Assembly (NCBI RefSeq): GCF_000687475.1
Contig: NC_057316.1
Coordinates: 868,001 to 932,000, forward strand
Reading direction: 5' to 3'
DNA from: Ustilaginoidea virens
Lineage: Eukaryota > Ascomycota > Sordariomycetes > Hypocreales > Clavicipitaceae
Length of the DNA stretch: 64,000 nt
Under the pieces are notes generated by a model, which was given only the letters and a program-made list of their open reading frames with translations, did no database searches and was not told the origin of the DNA. The position numbers and the translations under genes were made by a program. Shown piece after piece: positions 1-12,376 of the stretch (positions are counted from its first letter, which is position 1; each line of letters opens with the position of its first letter).

Positions 1-1984
1 TCAAGCGAGGCGCAAATAACTTGGTAAGCTTCTGCGGAATGAACAAACATATTTGTCACCGCCTTTGCGTAACAGTGCCCAATCTGATCTGATCTTTTCT
101 TTTTAATCCAAGGGATTTGTTGCCAATGACGTAGAAACCGAACAAATAGTTTCCGAATCTCTCACCACTTCCTTCCATTCCCCTGGATCGCGCCTTTATT
201 GCAGTCCACAATATACTTCCTACGTCCAACACCGCGGCAGTATTCCGCTGTATTGGACACAGGACAGTACCGGAGTGACACCAAAACCTCCGATAGAACT
301 CAATCTCGTTGACCCATTTTATGGCGCTGCTGCTATGCACTTCAACGACTTATTCCAACGTTACGGCGCTCCGATATACGTCGTCAACTTGATTAAATCC
401 ATGGAGCGCCAGCCGAGAGAATCAAAGCTTTTACAAGAGTATACCGATGCCATCGACTACCTGAATCAATTTCTTCCAGCGGGGAAAAGGATGATCCACA
501 AAGCATGGGACATGAGCCGCGCGTCCAAGGTCAGAGGAGGCGATGTGATTGGGAACTTGGAAGTCATTGCGGAATCAGTGGTGACTGCGACTGGCTTTTT
601 CCACAACGGCGATGGCAGAACTAGCCCCATGATGGCTCAAAACGGTGTCGCCCGCACAAACTGCATTGACTGCTTAGATAGGACCAATGCTGCTCAGTTT
701 GTCATCGGCAAACGAGCGCTAGGCCATCAGCTACACGCCCTAGGAATTCTCGATGACACCCGCATAGGTTACGACACAGATGCAGTCAACCTCTTTACCC
801 ACATGTGGCATGACCATGGGGACACGGTAGCAGTTCAGTATGGTGGCTCTCAGCTTGTCAATACGATGGAAACCTACCGAAAGATAAACCAGTGGACGAG
901 TCACTCCCGTGACATGATTGAAAGCTTCAAGCGGTACTACAACAACTCCTTTCTCGACAGCCAACGCCAGGAAGCTTACAACCTTTTTCTGGGGAATTAC
1001 GTCTACTCCAAAGGCCAACCTCTGCTGTGGGAGATGACCACAGATTATTATCTACATCACGTTCATCCGAAAGATTTGTGTGCCATGGATTGCAGCAATT
1101 ACATCAACTGGTACACCCCTTCTCATCTGGATCGAAGAGTAATACCACGACTCGCGAGATTGCCAGATGCTGTAGCAAGTCATTCGATCGATGTTGTGGA
1201 TGACTATTGGTTAGAGTATTACCGCCCAGCAACACTCTCATCGTTCCCGAAAATGTTTGCATACAAAATGAACTCAACCATTAAATACATACCTTTGAGG
1301 TCAGCACAAGATGGCCGCTATGACCTCAGTCCCTTCCGGGTCCGCAATGACCTCGATGTTGAGTCCGATAAACGAAAACGGAGAGAGTCTTTGATTAGTG
1401 ACAACAATTTTGAACCTCTCCGAGGCGACCAAGCCGATGATGATGTAACTTCAGTCATGACTACAACAACCGCCACGAAAGGTGCATCTCTGCAACAGTG
1501 GCTTCAACCGGTGCAAGAAACAGCTTCGCTGCGAACCGACGCTTCTAGACTGCATTCGCTTTCCGATGACGAAGGTCCCGCACTCGGCAAATCAAAACCA
1601 ACGGCACTAGAAAAATCAAACGCTGCGCAATGGACTTTCACAAAGGCTGTTCATGATTCCCTCAACCCGTCTGTCAATTCTCAGGAGGCGGAGGATTACG
1701 GTCGATATATTCATCACCCTCAAAATCTTCCGCTCGTTGTCTCCAGTGACGCCCCGGCCAACGTGGATTCCTCTGAATATCGGGAATATATTAATGGAAC
1801 CATACGGGAGCAAGGGATAATGATTATACCGTTGGACGAAGACAAAGACGTGTATCGTGAACTCTTAAAAGTTAACGAAAACCCACTTACTGTGACAGAA
1901 GAGGATGCGACGAAAAAACGTTACAAGGCTTACGGGAAATGGCTTCACGGTAAATCGTTCTTCAAGCAACAGCCTCTGGATTGA
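1..1984 (+). CDS. FIG4: Fig4-type SAC-domain polyphosphoinositide phosphatase, 5' partial
   Basis: 3' part of a SAC-family phosphoinositide phosphatase, most like Fig4, which turns PtdIns(3,5)P2 into PtdIns3P on vacuole/endosome membranes together with Vac14 and the kinase Fab1 (family knowledge). Exons read as <1..23 and 113..1984; the 89-nt intron 24-112 (GTAAGC...CCAAG) joins KRGANNL to GFVANDVETEQIV in phase 0. The visible part is about 630 residues. The SAC catalytic signature CX5RT is present as NCIDCLDRTN at about 656-688, preceded by the conserved RGSIPLYWTQ stretch at 233-264. Downstream, YWLEYYRP and LSSFPKMFAYKMNST are typical of the Fig4 C-terminal region; the last 200 residues are low in conservation and charged. 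The first GTG/ATG in the main frame is not the start, because the frame is open and conserved further upstream. Stop TGA at 1982-1984; the next gene ends 73 bp away, tail to tail. Confidence 0.9.
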
Positions 1985-2057
1985 AAGTATAATCACATGG
2001 CTCAATCACCGCTGAAAGATGAATTCCACCAATAATCGAATGCTCATTGCAATCCCA

Positions 2058-3980
2058 TTATAGGAACAGACTACCGAGCCGAGGTTCCCTATCGATAACT
2101 GCCCGGAGTCTCGTGTCGGTTAACGCGCCACTTCCCTTCTTGACTGAACACATCATAGAAGCGGTTTTGATAAGGGAAAGTTCAGCGGCCCGAGAATTAC
2201 TTTCAGAAGAGAAGGATAAGGATTGCCTTGATGTATAGTCCTTCAAGTTCATCCAGCAAATGCACAGCATGCGGATAATCTGTTCCTCTCGAGCAGTCTT
2301 TTTAATCCTTGGCCAGCAATTGAGCAAGAGGGCAGCCAAGGCCTCACTCGCTGACACCAACACCGAGGGGTCCTCCGCAGAGAAGGGGTCGCACATAACA
2401 GTATCCACAACTTCAAGGAAGTCCTACAAGTCAAACTCCTCATCAGCAGGATGAAGTTAAGTTGAAGGACAAACATACCGTGAGGTGCTTGACAGAGAAA
2501 ACGTTTAGACAAACGACCACCTTTGCAGTGTTATCCAGTAGAGCTTTGAGAGTGGAGGTACGCTCCAATGCATGAAGGTGACTAGCCAAGATCCCGTCTC
2601 GCACGACGGTATCGAGAAGGCGCCTTCTAGAACAGCAATGGATATCAGCATTCTTGGTGGCTAGGCTTAAAATTGCCTGATATCCCAGATTTAGAACGAC
2701 TACAGACTCTTCCTCCGGAATCAAGGGCGGGACAAGAAGCAGCATTGGCATTATGACACTCTCTAAAACTCGATCGACTCCAGTAGCGTATATCGTGGTC
2801 GCTGGGCACTTGTTTATGAACAGAATAATGGCCTCAAGACCCATTATTTTGAATGAGCCCCTGCAGTTTCCGGCGAGGGCCACTAATGCTGGTATAAAAA
2901 GATGCCAGTGTCTTGCCACATACGCTTCCTGTACATATCTGTTCGTTAGTGACGGATTGAGAAAGGCAACTAACGTATTCACAGCAATAAAGATACGAGC
3001 CTCGGAATTTTCAATTGCCCACTTTAGAACCGGACCCAATCTATCATGACCCTTGACGATATCCTGGGATTCGGGAGGGGAAGCGTCAATGTCCCTAACC
3101 GGTGGAGGTCCACAGCTATGCAATGATGACAACTGCTTCGGGACGAAATCCCTCAATACCGGGCCCGTGGTGAAGTCTGTAATATCGTTTCGGGATATAT
3201 GACTTGCTAGTATTTTTTGTGCCAGGCCAGCGGCTGAGCCAGTCGTCCACGAGTTCCTTTTATCCGTATAACTTATGATATTGATCAAGTCGTCGTTGCT
3301 CAACAGAGGTACTCGTGACAGCCGTAGCAACAGCAAGAGTGAAGCCAGGCCAGCTTCTGCTATGAGTCCCTCGGTCTGTTGGCCTGAGAGAGCGTGGTTG
3401 TGTGTCAATAGACATTAATACACTTCAAGTGATAACCGGTCTTGAAACAGATAGGGATTGATTCCGTACTCTGCAACGCAACCGACGTGATTGCCTCAAC
3501 AAGACACTGCCGCGCCCCGGATTCGTCGGATTCCAGAAAGCCAGGTAGAGGGCTCCCAATGACTGTTTGTCCAAGTTCAGATTGCATTTCTTGAGATTGC
3601 CGGAGGAGGTCTCCAAGCACTTCTAGAATGGCATCGTGGCGACTCTGCTGGCTGAGGTTAGCAGGACATGGGAACAGCTAGACAAACATGACAGTACAGC
3701 GTTTTCAAGGATGGAATACCTGCTCTGGTGATAGCGTCGCGAGTTTGCTGACCGCCTTCCGTATATCAATCTGTGACTGGATTTCCTCCCGTCCTTGATT
3801 TTTATGCGTTTGAGTGTGTGATACCGGCTCGACAGCGTGTATGTAACCTAAGATCTTCAGTCTCGCCCTATTTTCTTCGCTAAGGCTTAATCCGTCCATC
3901 CTCCCCTTGCTAGTCGACGCATGCGTCGTGAGGCAGGAGGGATAGAGGGAAAACTTGGTTGGTTTAGAGTTGAGCCACAT
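2058..3980 (-). CDS. TTI2: Tti2-like protein (TTT complex, Tel2-interacting protein 2)
   Basis: Read as four exons, complement of 3720..3980, 3437..3677, 2479..3383 and 2058..2423, giving 590 residues. Introns are 42, 53 and 55 nt (3678-3719, 3384-3436, 2424-2478); phases agree at each junction and restore continuous text such as SPEQ|LFPCPANLSQQ and HLT|DFLEVVDTVMCDP. The C-terminal helix with ALAALLLNCWPRIKK, followed by REEQIIRMLCICWMNL, is what I recognise as the Tti2 family signature. The protein is otherwise helical and repeat-like with no catalytic motif. In other fungi Tti2 works with Tel2 and Tti1 as an Hsp90 co-chaperone that stabilises PIKK kinases (TOR, ATM, ATR); that role is inferred. 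ATG at 3980-3978 is the first start and shares a 513-bp promoter region with the divergent RAV1. The 42-nt first intron has an unusual donor (GTATTC) and is near the lower size limit, so this junction is the least certain. Confidence 0.78.
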
Positions 3981-4493
3981 GCATCGTGTGATAGACTCGT
4001 TAACATTAACACTCAGTTAACTTGGTGAGCAGGTCACTGCAGGTGTTTCAGCCCCGCGGAAGTACTATACGGAGCACGGTCTGGTAGAGCAATAGGTCCG
4101 TATACCCACTGTACGTGCAACGTGCAACGGAGTGCTTATCAGCACGTCAACTAAGTAAGGTCAATTAAATAGCTGGCTGGGTTAGTCCAGTCACGCCCAG
4201 TGACCAGTGACCCTCGGGGGCTTGTTCCATTTGCCTACCTACCTAGGTAGGTACTGTATTCCTAAGTTTAACCATGCACGCCCATTCCTATTGTCACAAT
4301 TCTCACGTCGTCCACTGTACCTGGCTGTGGATATTTAAATGACTTTGGTTTCGTTCAGGCCCATGTCCGAGTCAAAATAATCCGTCCACCCATCAGATGC
4401 GCACTGAATTGCCGGAATTAAGCCCCCGCACCAGCCGGGCTTCATTAACTCGTCAACATCTGGTTATGATACCGATCCTTGGAAGCAAGTAGC
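3981..4493. promoter_or_regulatory. Divergent promoter region between TTI2 and RAV1
   Basis: 513 bp between two divergent start codons, so it must hold both promoters. No clear TATA box next to either start. It contains a perfect 18-bp palindrome at 4236-4253 (TACCTACCTAGGTAGGTA). The sequence shows normal CpA/TpG content, i.e. no RIP. No other element that I can name. Confidence 0.6.
4236..4253. repeat. 18-bp perfect palindrome TACCTACCTAGGTAGGTA
   Basis: Each half is a tandem of ACCT/AGGT units meeting at CCTAGG. It lies about 240 bp from RAV1 and 256 bp from TTI2, near the middle of their shared promoter. It may be a symmetric binding site or just a simple-sequence cruciform; no factor is assigned. 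Confidence 0.8.
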
Positions 4494-7400
4494 ATGATTG
4501 TCGTCCTTCCAGGTCAACCCCCATCGAAGCTTCAAGCGGTAACTACTGGCTTTTGGGACGGCCAATACTACAACGCGAGTCAATCCGAAGTTTCTTAACT
4601 GCGTTGATAGAGCTAACAATACCACCTTGTAGGCGTACATAAGTGGCAGCGCCTTCATAATCCTCGACGAGTCACATCACGTGATTCAAACCATTTACGA
4701 CGACGACAACGACCGCCAACTTGATGCCATTGTCATTGATGAAATATCTGGGAAAATCGCCACCTGCTCGGCCGAACAAGTCCGTATCTATCAGCCATTA
4801 ATATTACGGGAAGACAGCGTGAAGGTTCGTGGAAACCTCACAAACTTGTCAAATGTACACAAACCAAATAACTGAGGCTGCTCTAGTGGGCTCAACAGTC
4901 AGTTCTAGATGTCTCGCTCTCGTCTCCCGACGCACCATGCACCTTATCATGGGGCAGCTCCGAAGAACTTCTTATAGCCTCCGACTCATTAGCGCTGTTC
5001 GCGACAGCTGGCCAACCAGCAAAACTGTGGCAAAAGAGGCTACCCAATGCTGCCAAATCAGCCATCCTTGCTCCTGATTCGGCATATGTTGCCTCGATCG
5101 GCCAGCATGATTGTCTGGCCAAAATTTGGCGACGATTAAGTTACGCATCCGATGAGGTCCAGTTCGACGTAACATACCTTCCACATCCCGACATCGTCGT
5201 GTCTATTCGATGGCGAAAGCCTTTCCAGCCAGGCCACACGACGAACAATGTCTTGTATACATCATGCCTGGATGGCTCAATCCGTGTCTGGGTTTCGACC
5301 GAAGCAGTGGAGGGCTGTCAGTGGCAACTCCGTGGCCGAATCGACATGACTGAATCAATGGGAAGACCCATAGGAACACAGGCTCTACTAGTAGTCATTT
5401 TGGATGGTCGCGACCTCACAGCCGCTCTTGAGCGAGCCGTCCGTGACCGTATGGCCGATGATGAGAAAACAGATGATGTCGCTATAAAAAATCTTGTGGC
5501 AATAGCCACGAGGAATCCGGAAATATGTATCAAATTTGATATTGATGGTAACATGCTCGCCTGGGCGCTGGAGAATGTGGGAAGCAGTGACCCCGAATTG
5601 TTTCAAGTTCACAATATCGCACGGGCTAAGCTATCAGAAATCGACGCGCTGAGAGACTTCGTGTGTAACAGATCAATTCCGAGTGGAGGCCACATCGAAA
5701 CCCAAAACTACTGCAACATGGCGACTGGGAAGCTTCATGTTGTTCTGCATTCCTTTGATGGTAAGATTGGAGTGTTTGTATCTGATGTGGCGGATCTGCT
5801 GGACCCCCTTGTGAGTGACCGACGACTTACTCTGCAAACCGTCTGGACCGGACACGCCTCTTCAATCGAGAAGATTGTTCGCAATTTCAGTGGACACGCT
5901 GTTGTATCGCGAACTGGGAGTGGGGAATGCATTCTCTGGAAGTACTCTACACACGACGTGAGGAATGAAGGGCAAGCATTTTCTCGAAACACCGTCATAC
6001 CACCAGTCGTAGGTATACAACGCATCTGTGTATTGCGAAAGGGGCAGTTTGCTGTGTTTCTGTGCCGAAATGCGCTGATGCTGTGGGACTGTCGATCCGA
6101 AACCGCGTCCATGCTTGCCAAATGTTCGTTTGATATTCCCGGATCCCCTCTATGCTTGATGGTGCTTCCACGACCACCATCAGCTGGATATGAAGCTGCA
6201 TACATTGCGACAATAACACCGAGTGGTTTGGGAATAGTATGGGAAGTCATGCTACCAAACAAGACCGACAAGACGCCGAAAACAAGCACGTCGGGATTAT
6301 CCGAATTCTGCCGGTTTCGGCTTGACATCCCGGATGCGCTCAAGTACGTCCTTGCTGTTGACCCGGCTGGTCCGGCTCTGGCGGTGTCAGGATTTCTCGA
6401 CATATTCGCAAGGGATGTGGCGATTTCATATACGAGCACGGGGAGAGTCGAATTTTGGGCGGCTCGCGTCGATTTAGGACAAAGAAAGGTCGATTGGCTG
6501 TCAACGGCTTGCACAGAGACTGGTCTCCTAGAACCTGCACTGGCAAGTGGAAGCATGCTTAAAAAAGCGGCCGTGGTCAACTCTACACGATCGCAGCTGA
6601 CAATTTGGGACATTGGCGGTTCGCGACTTGAATTTGACAAGGACTACAGGACGCATCACATCATCAAGGACCTTGACTGGACCTCGACTCCAGATGCACA
6701 AGCTATACTGGCAGTTGGATTTCAGCATCATGTTGTGTTGCTTTCTCAAATGAGGTTCGACTATCTTAACAAAGGACCTGCTTGGGCCCCTATCCACGAG
6801 ATTAACATTCGCGAGCTGACTTCGCATCCAATCGGAGACTCAGCTTGGCTTTCCGACGGACATTTAGTTATTGGAGCCGGAAACCAGCTTTTGATTCACG
6901 ATCGACACATGGAAATTGGAGAACCTGGCACTGTCATTGGTGCTCACGCTACAAGATGCGAGACACGGGACTTATTTGAAGCAGTTCAACGATACAATGG
7001 TCCTCTATCAGTATTCCACCCTCAGTTTTTGAGCCAGTGCGTCCTGGCTGGGAAGGGAACCCTCGTCCGAGACATATTGCTGGCCTTGCACAAGACCTTG
7101 ACGTATCTCATTCCAGGTGACCCTATCGATGACTATCTAGGACTTCGGATGACCCAGTTTTATGCATCAAATGTAAGTACATAGCACTGCAGGCGTGAAT
7201 GAGCATTCTAACCGTGCAAGCGAAGGGAACTCTTGCAAATGAGATGAGTAGAGCTAAAGGCTCCCTGACTGGGGCCAAAAGCTTTGATGAGGATGAGAAA
7301 TTCAGCGAAGAAACAGCCGCGTCTATCAATGATACTCTGACCAGGATTAGGATCCCGCAGCTTTCTGGGCACGAACAGATACAGCTAGCGGACATTGTTG

Positions 7401-8934
7401 AATGCGTCGCTTTGGTGGAAAGCCATCGAAGATCCATGGACGAGAACGCGGCCCGGTTCATGTTGTTCTTTCGCCAGCATGCACTCCGAAAAGGACGGAC
7501 GAACGAAATGGAGCTTTCTTGGCGAGAGATTAACTGGGCTTTTCACTCCAACAGCCAAGATATTCTGCTAAATTTTGCATCTCGGCAGAATCACGGCGTG
7601 ATGCTGTGGGAACAAGCCCGTGAGTGCGGAGTGTTCATGTGGCTGTCCGACTTAACAGCATTGGTGCGCGAATACATTCACGAGAAAGGACATGACCTGG
7701 ATTCGCTAATGCGACGCAGCGCAATCACTTTGAGGTCATAGCCAGGAATGAGTACACGAAGGGTGAACGTAAAGACCCTGTCAACTGCAGCTTGTTCTAT
7801 CTTGCATTGCGCAAGAAGACTGTACTTCAAGGGCTTTGGCGCATGGCATCATGGAATAAAGAACAGTCGGCAACGCAAAAATTACTCGGGCATAATTTCG
7901 ATGATCCAAAGTGGCGAAGAACGGCCTTGAAGAATGCATACGCGCTACTTAGCAAACGGCGATTCCGTAAGTCCCGTACCTAAGACTTGCAAAAGACAAG
8001 TGATCCGGTAAATTGATATGATGGTAGAATACGCTGCGGCTTTCTTTCTGCTTGCCGGCCAACTCGAAGATGCTGTGGAGGTTTGTTTACGGCAGCTGAA
8101 GGACTTGCAGTTGGCTATCGCGATCAGCCGTGTTTACGAAGGTGACGGAGGGCCAGTACTTCGGAAAATCCTCCAGGATGAAGTCCTTGCGGTAGCGGCA
8201 CAGGAAGGGAACCGCTGGCTTGCGTCATGGGCCTTTTGGATGCTCGGCCGCAAAGACATGGCCGTCAGAGCATTGATTGTGAGTCCTCCCCACCTGAGAA
8301 ACAGTCATGACTTGTGAAAAGTTCTGGGACTCAACTTTCTTGAATAGACACCTGTTTTTGCCTTGCTGGGAACGCCTTGCTCTCCTGACCTGAAATCGCG
8401 CTCGTTTCTGACTGACGACCCGGCACTCGTGGTCTTGTACGCTCAGTTGCGTGAAAAGACTCTGCAGACTCTTCGGGGAGCATCAAAAATAACGCCAAAG
8501 ATCGAGTGGGAATTTGTGCTTCATAGCGCGAAGTTGTACGACCGAATGGGATGCGATCTTTTGGGTCTTGACCTGGGTAAGCGTACATGGAGACTGGTTT
8601 CTGCGATCTGATCCCCGACATGTCACTACTTTGGATTCAAATCTTCCTTGCTCGACTTGTCTTTATTTCATGAAACTGACACTGTGTGCGCGCGCTAGTT
8701 CGCAACTGGGAGTTCCAGCAACCTGCAGCTGTAGGATTCGGCGGAGAAATAAATCCGCTGCGGCTTTTGCGACGGCGAAGTTCTCTCGTCGTGGACGATT
8801 TGTCGGCAACGAGGCGCAGAGTTAGTCTTGAAAAGCTGCAGGAGGGGGTGAGGGTTTCGCAGTCGGGCTTTGCGCCCCCTTCTGTCTTTGTTGAACCTGA
8901 TGCCACGTCATTACTTGACAGCTTTGGCTTGTGA
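4494..8934 (+). CDS. RAV1: Rav1, RAVE complex subunit (regulator of V-ATPase assembly)
   Basis: Eight exons: 4494..4589, 4633..4824, 4887..7172, 7226..7663, 7720..7966, 8028..8278, 8348..8576, 8699..8934; 1324 residues, close to the usual Rav1/DMX-like length in fungi. The N-terminus (VLPGQPPSKLQAVTTGFWDG) and the WD-type beta-propeller segments (YTSCLDGSIRVW, DCLAKIWRR) lead into the Rav1 C-terminal domain: DILLNFASRQNHGVMLWEQA, DPVNCSLFYLALRKK, LWRMASWNKEQSATQKLL, KNAYALLSKRRF|QYAAAFF and IEWEFVLHSAKLYDRMGCDL. The protein ends with EPDATSLLDSFGL, a conserved tail. Introns are 43-122 nt; most have CTAAC/CTAAT/CTGA branch sites. The first intron (donor GTTTCT, 43 nt) and the one at 7664-7719 (donor GTGCGC) are weaker by sequence but needed to keep the frame. 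RAVE binds free V1 and promotes V-ATPase reassembly (family knowledge); the V-ATPase D subunit gene lies 3.4 kb downstream. Confidence 0.92.
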
Positions 8935-9459
8935 TATCCATGATCTGTTTAAGCAGCCGTTGGTTCGAGAAGCTTCCGGCTAGTGGGCCGCAGGAACACG
9001 AGACTTGGGTAGAAAGATTATGAGTCTATATGGATAATGCGCAGCGTTGCGCCGGCAAAGGCGAAGGGACGAGATGAGATTGCATTCGAGGTTTGCAAGT
9101 CTGCGTAAAACCGCCTTGATAACAGTGATTGATCATCTATTATTGGCACATTCTTCGCGCTGGAATGTCTGCAATATTCAGCACAAACTTGTGTGTGAGT
9201 CGTCAAGTCATATAATGTGATTGACTTGGTACAGTTTCCCAGGACTAGCTTCCCAGCTGCAAATCAATAAAGACGTGAGTAGATTCCCATGAGGACAAGA
9301 CGAGCCAACGATAACGACTAGAGCCCATTTCAAAAGGAGACAACACTAAACTCCGCGAGCGCAATCGGGGAGGGGACGATGGCGTCTCCTCTCACATTGA
9401 AGGAATTCGCAGGATCCAAAAATACAAGAGCTAGCTATCCGCCCAACCTTCAGACCTGG
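8935..9459. other. Convergent intergenic region RAV1/SYF1
   Basis: 525 bp between two stop codons facing each other; must hold both 3' ends. AATAAA-like strings occur (for example CAATAAA near 9264). No reading frame with family features, RNA gene or repeat seen. Confidence 0.6.
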
Positions 9460-12006
9460 TCATTGCTCTATATCGATAGCATCTGGGTTTGCTGTCGTAT
9501 CCCCTTGCCGAACTGTCGATGGAAGCGAGTCACTCGCCGCTACGAAACCCGGCATTGCCGCTGCTTGTTTGCCAAGGCCCGGTGCAGTGACCGTATAAGG
9601 CGGAGGCTGCGCCGAGGCCTGTTGACCGCGAGCCAGGGCTTGCGTTGCGATGAAGTTGACGTCGGTGTTGTACTGCGCCTGAACGCTTCGTTTGACGCGC
9701 AACATCTCCTTGAAAGTATCCTCGTTTCCGTGCTGAACCTCAAACTGCTCCCATCGCTCCCAGAAATCCCGATTCGTCCGAGGATCGCAGAATTGCGAGG
9801 CGTGTCCGTAAATGGCGCGCGCTCTGTCGATTTCGCCCAGCCGCTTTTCCATATCCGCAAACTTGAGGCACATCTCCTTGACTTCTGAATCTGAAAGCGC
9901 GGTAATAGCTCTTTCGTAAATGGGACGGGTTGACGATAATCCGAAGTTGGAGGCTGACTTGGTGATGTAGAGGTTGAACATGTCGGCGCGGTCCTCGTCA
10001 CTGACCGCTCTCGTTGCTCTTTCATAGATGCGCATTGCATGTCTTGCCAGCCCTCGCTCCTCTTCCAAGTTTCCGTACATTAGGTAGATAGTCTTCGCGA
10101 ATCTGGGAGGACAGTCCTCTACGGCTTGCTCAAACAGATCCCGCAGCCTTTCGATTCCTATTTTGCGATCTACTGCCTTGGTCAAATATAAATTCCACAG
10201 CTCGAATGCCACGGGGTAACTGAACAAGTCCAGCCCTCTCTCGTAAACCTTGAACGACTCTTCATAGTATCTGTTTTCTTCCAAGACATTCGCGTAGTTG
10301 ACAATGGTTTGTGGGGTTGCGATACGAAGCTCAAGAATACGCTCATAGACCTTCCTAACTTCTGGCAGCGTGGAGACGCTCTCCACAAGGTCCACGTAGA
10401 AACTCCAGAGTTTCCAACTTTTGTGCACCCGCTGTTGTGCTGAGAGTGATTCATCGAAATAGTCGACTGATGATCTCTTCGGGGCTTGGACAGCCTTCGC
10501 CATGATTCTCGCAGCTTCATCGAAATTCTTATTGCGAAGCTCCAGCTCAGCCCATTCGATCCACATATCTGCCAGCTCAGCAACAGATTTAAATGGAACC
10601 CTGACCGCTTTTTCCATGATTATGCGAGCGTTTCGAATGTCTCCCCCTCGTTCATAGAATCGTGCATAGTTAGCCCACAACTTGTGGAATGAGCCAATGG
10701 CATGTTTTGGGTTGATGGCAGCAATGGCCTGTGCGTATGTGCGGATAACCTCCTCGTTGTTGTCGCTCCAGAGCGCAACTCGTTTCTCCCACTCCGACAC
10801 AAGATTTGGATTCTGGCGTAGTAGCACGTCGTTGACTAGAAAGGGACGGCGATCCATTAAGTGCTCGAAACGCATCATACGAACTTCCCACTCAAGTTCC
10901 ACGTCATCATCATCTTCGCTGCCTGTCGCCCGGCTCGAGGCGCTTTCCATGAGCGCTCTGATTACTGACTCTTCGAATTCTGTATATGACTCGAATATAA
11001 GCGCGAAGTCCCTGACTGTCATGACTGTGGTAATTCCCTCCTCGAAGGCGTCCCGGGCCTTCTCGAAACTGCCTCTTCGAATCCAATAGGTAGCGAGTCC
11101 GGCCCAAAGTTTGCCCCTTTGATCAGAAAAGCGGCGTATTCCGCTTTTGATGATGCCTTCGACGTCTATGCCAGTTTCGTAGTTTGATTCAATAGCGGAT
11201 GCATGGGCCACCAGCAGATCGATCATCTCACCCCATAGTTCGTAGTGACCTTTGCCATGTTTGCTTGTGAATCGAACATTGTTCAGGAGATCCATGTAAC
11301 ATAACACCGCGTCGGTGTAGGCGCCATTCTCGACGAGCAGCTCGATGAAGTCCTCCATCTCCTCTGGATGTACCTGCATATAGCGCCTCCAGATCTTGAT
11401 GGAAGTGTTTCCTGCGGCGGCGTTCGCAAACGGCAGATACAGTGTCCAAATTCGATTGTGTTGCGTAATCGGTAAAGCCCTCAAGGCGCGGTCGAAGGCA
11501 CGTCTGATAAAAGTGATTTTAGGTTGCCTGCTCAGAAACTGTAGGTACATCTCCCATATCCGGGGCATTTTATGAAGAAGAATGAGGGCTCTTTCAAACA
11601 ACGCATTGACTTTGGCGTATTCGGAGGCAAAAGTCGCTGGATTCAGCTTCGCCACGTGAGCTGTGCGAAAGGAAAGATACTGTTTCCATTAGTCGAGAGT
11701 CCAGTCGAAGGGCCGAAAACTCTAACCTTTATCCATAGCTTATACGACCGCGGTAATTGGGCGCAGGCCCGCGCCATTACCATGTTTTGCTCCAAAAGTG
11801 AACCATGTCGAGACTTAAAATCGATATAGGTGATCCACGGCTTGATGCTACTGAGATCACGCAACACATCTTGTTCATAAATCAGATCCTCATTTGACTT
11901 GACAGTGCACTGTTAGCATTGGACCAAGAGGTTTTGTTGTTTGTTTCAGGTTGCGGAAACTCACTACTCCTTCGAGAGCTCTTGGTCCCGCAGACAAAAC
12001 AGCCAT
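9460..12006 (-). CDS. SYF1: Syf1 pre-mRNA splicing factor (HAT/TPR-like repeats)
   Basis: Read as complement of 11965..12006, 11727..11897 and 9460..11679, 810 residues. HAT (half-a-TPR) repeats run through the protein: SIKPWITYIDFK, YKLWIK|YLSFRT, PRIWEMYLQFL, NRIWTLYLPFA, ELWNLYLTKAV and others, with the usual W...Y/F spacing. This is the scaffold of the NineTeen/Prp19-associated complex (XAB2 in animals) needed for catalytic activation of the spliceosome (family knowledge). Intron 11680-11726 (47 nt, branch CTAAT) is fixed by the join LWIK|YLSFRTAHVAKLNP. The 14-codon first exon (MAVLSAGPRALEGV) and its 67-nt intron 11898-11964 (GTGAGT...GTCAAG, branch CTAAC) are inferred from splice signals; the N-terminus could differ. 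C-terminal 60 residues are low complexity and end DIEQ. Confidence 0.9.
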
Positions 12007-12376
12007 TTCGTCAGGCCTCTCGATCGTTTCTGTACCGCCCCCCTGTATGCAGTACAAATTCTTCAAAACTGTCGAGGACTCTGCAGCACGTACATGATCC
12101 AAACGCTCTGAGCTCCGAATCAAACTTGGGGTGTTTGCAATGGGTTCAAGCACTCTGGACCAGGGAATCGTGCTACAGTAAGAATATGCATGTACCGAGG
12201 TGGGGCCTGACAAACCCTCCAATGCTAGCCTAGACCTTCATCAACCTCGCGACCCACTGAGCCACCAGTAGTCTCAGTCCCGTACTTGGCTTGATGAAGT
12301 GACGGTTTGATCACAAGGCTTCAAGCTCACGACTTCAGACTGTGCCATAAGTTATACCTGATCCCACGTTCCAGCC
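12007..12376. promoter_or_regulatory. Divergent promoter region between SYF1 and VMA8
   Basis: 370 bp between two divergent start codons. Base composition is like the neighbouring genes. No TATA box or recognised operator; it must hold both promoters and 5' leaders. Confidence 0.5.

Noticed and set aside
275..1984. Start of the Fig4-like gene at 275 (GTG)
   Set aside because: The same frame is open and conserved upstream (RGSIPLYWTQ), continues through an intron at 24-112 and runs off the left edge.
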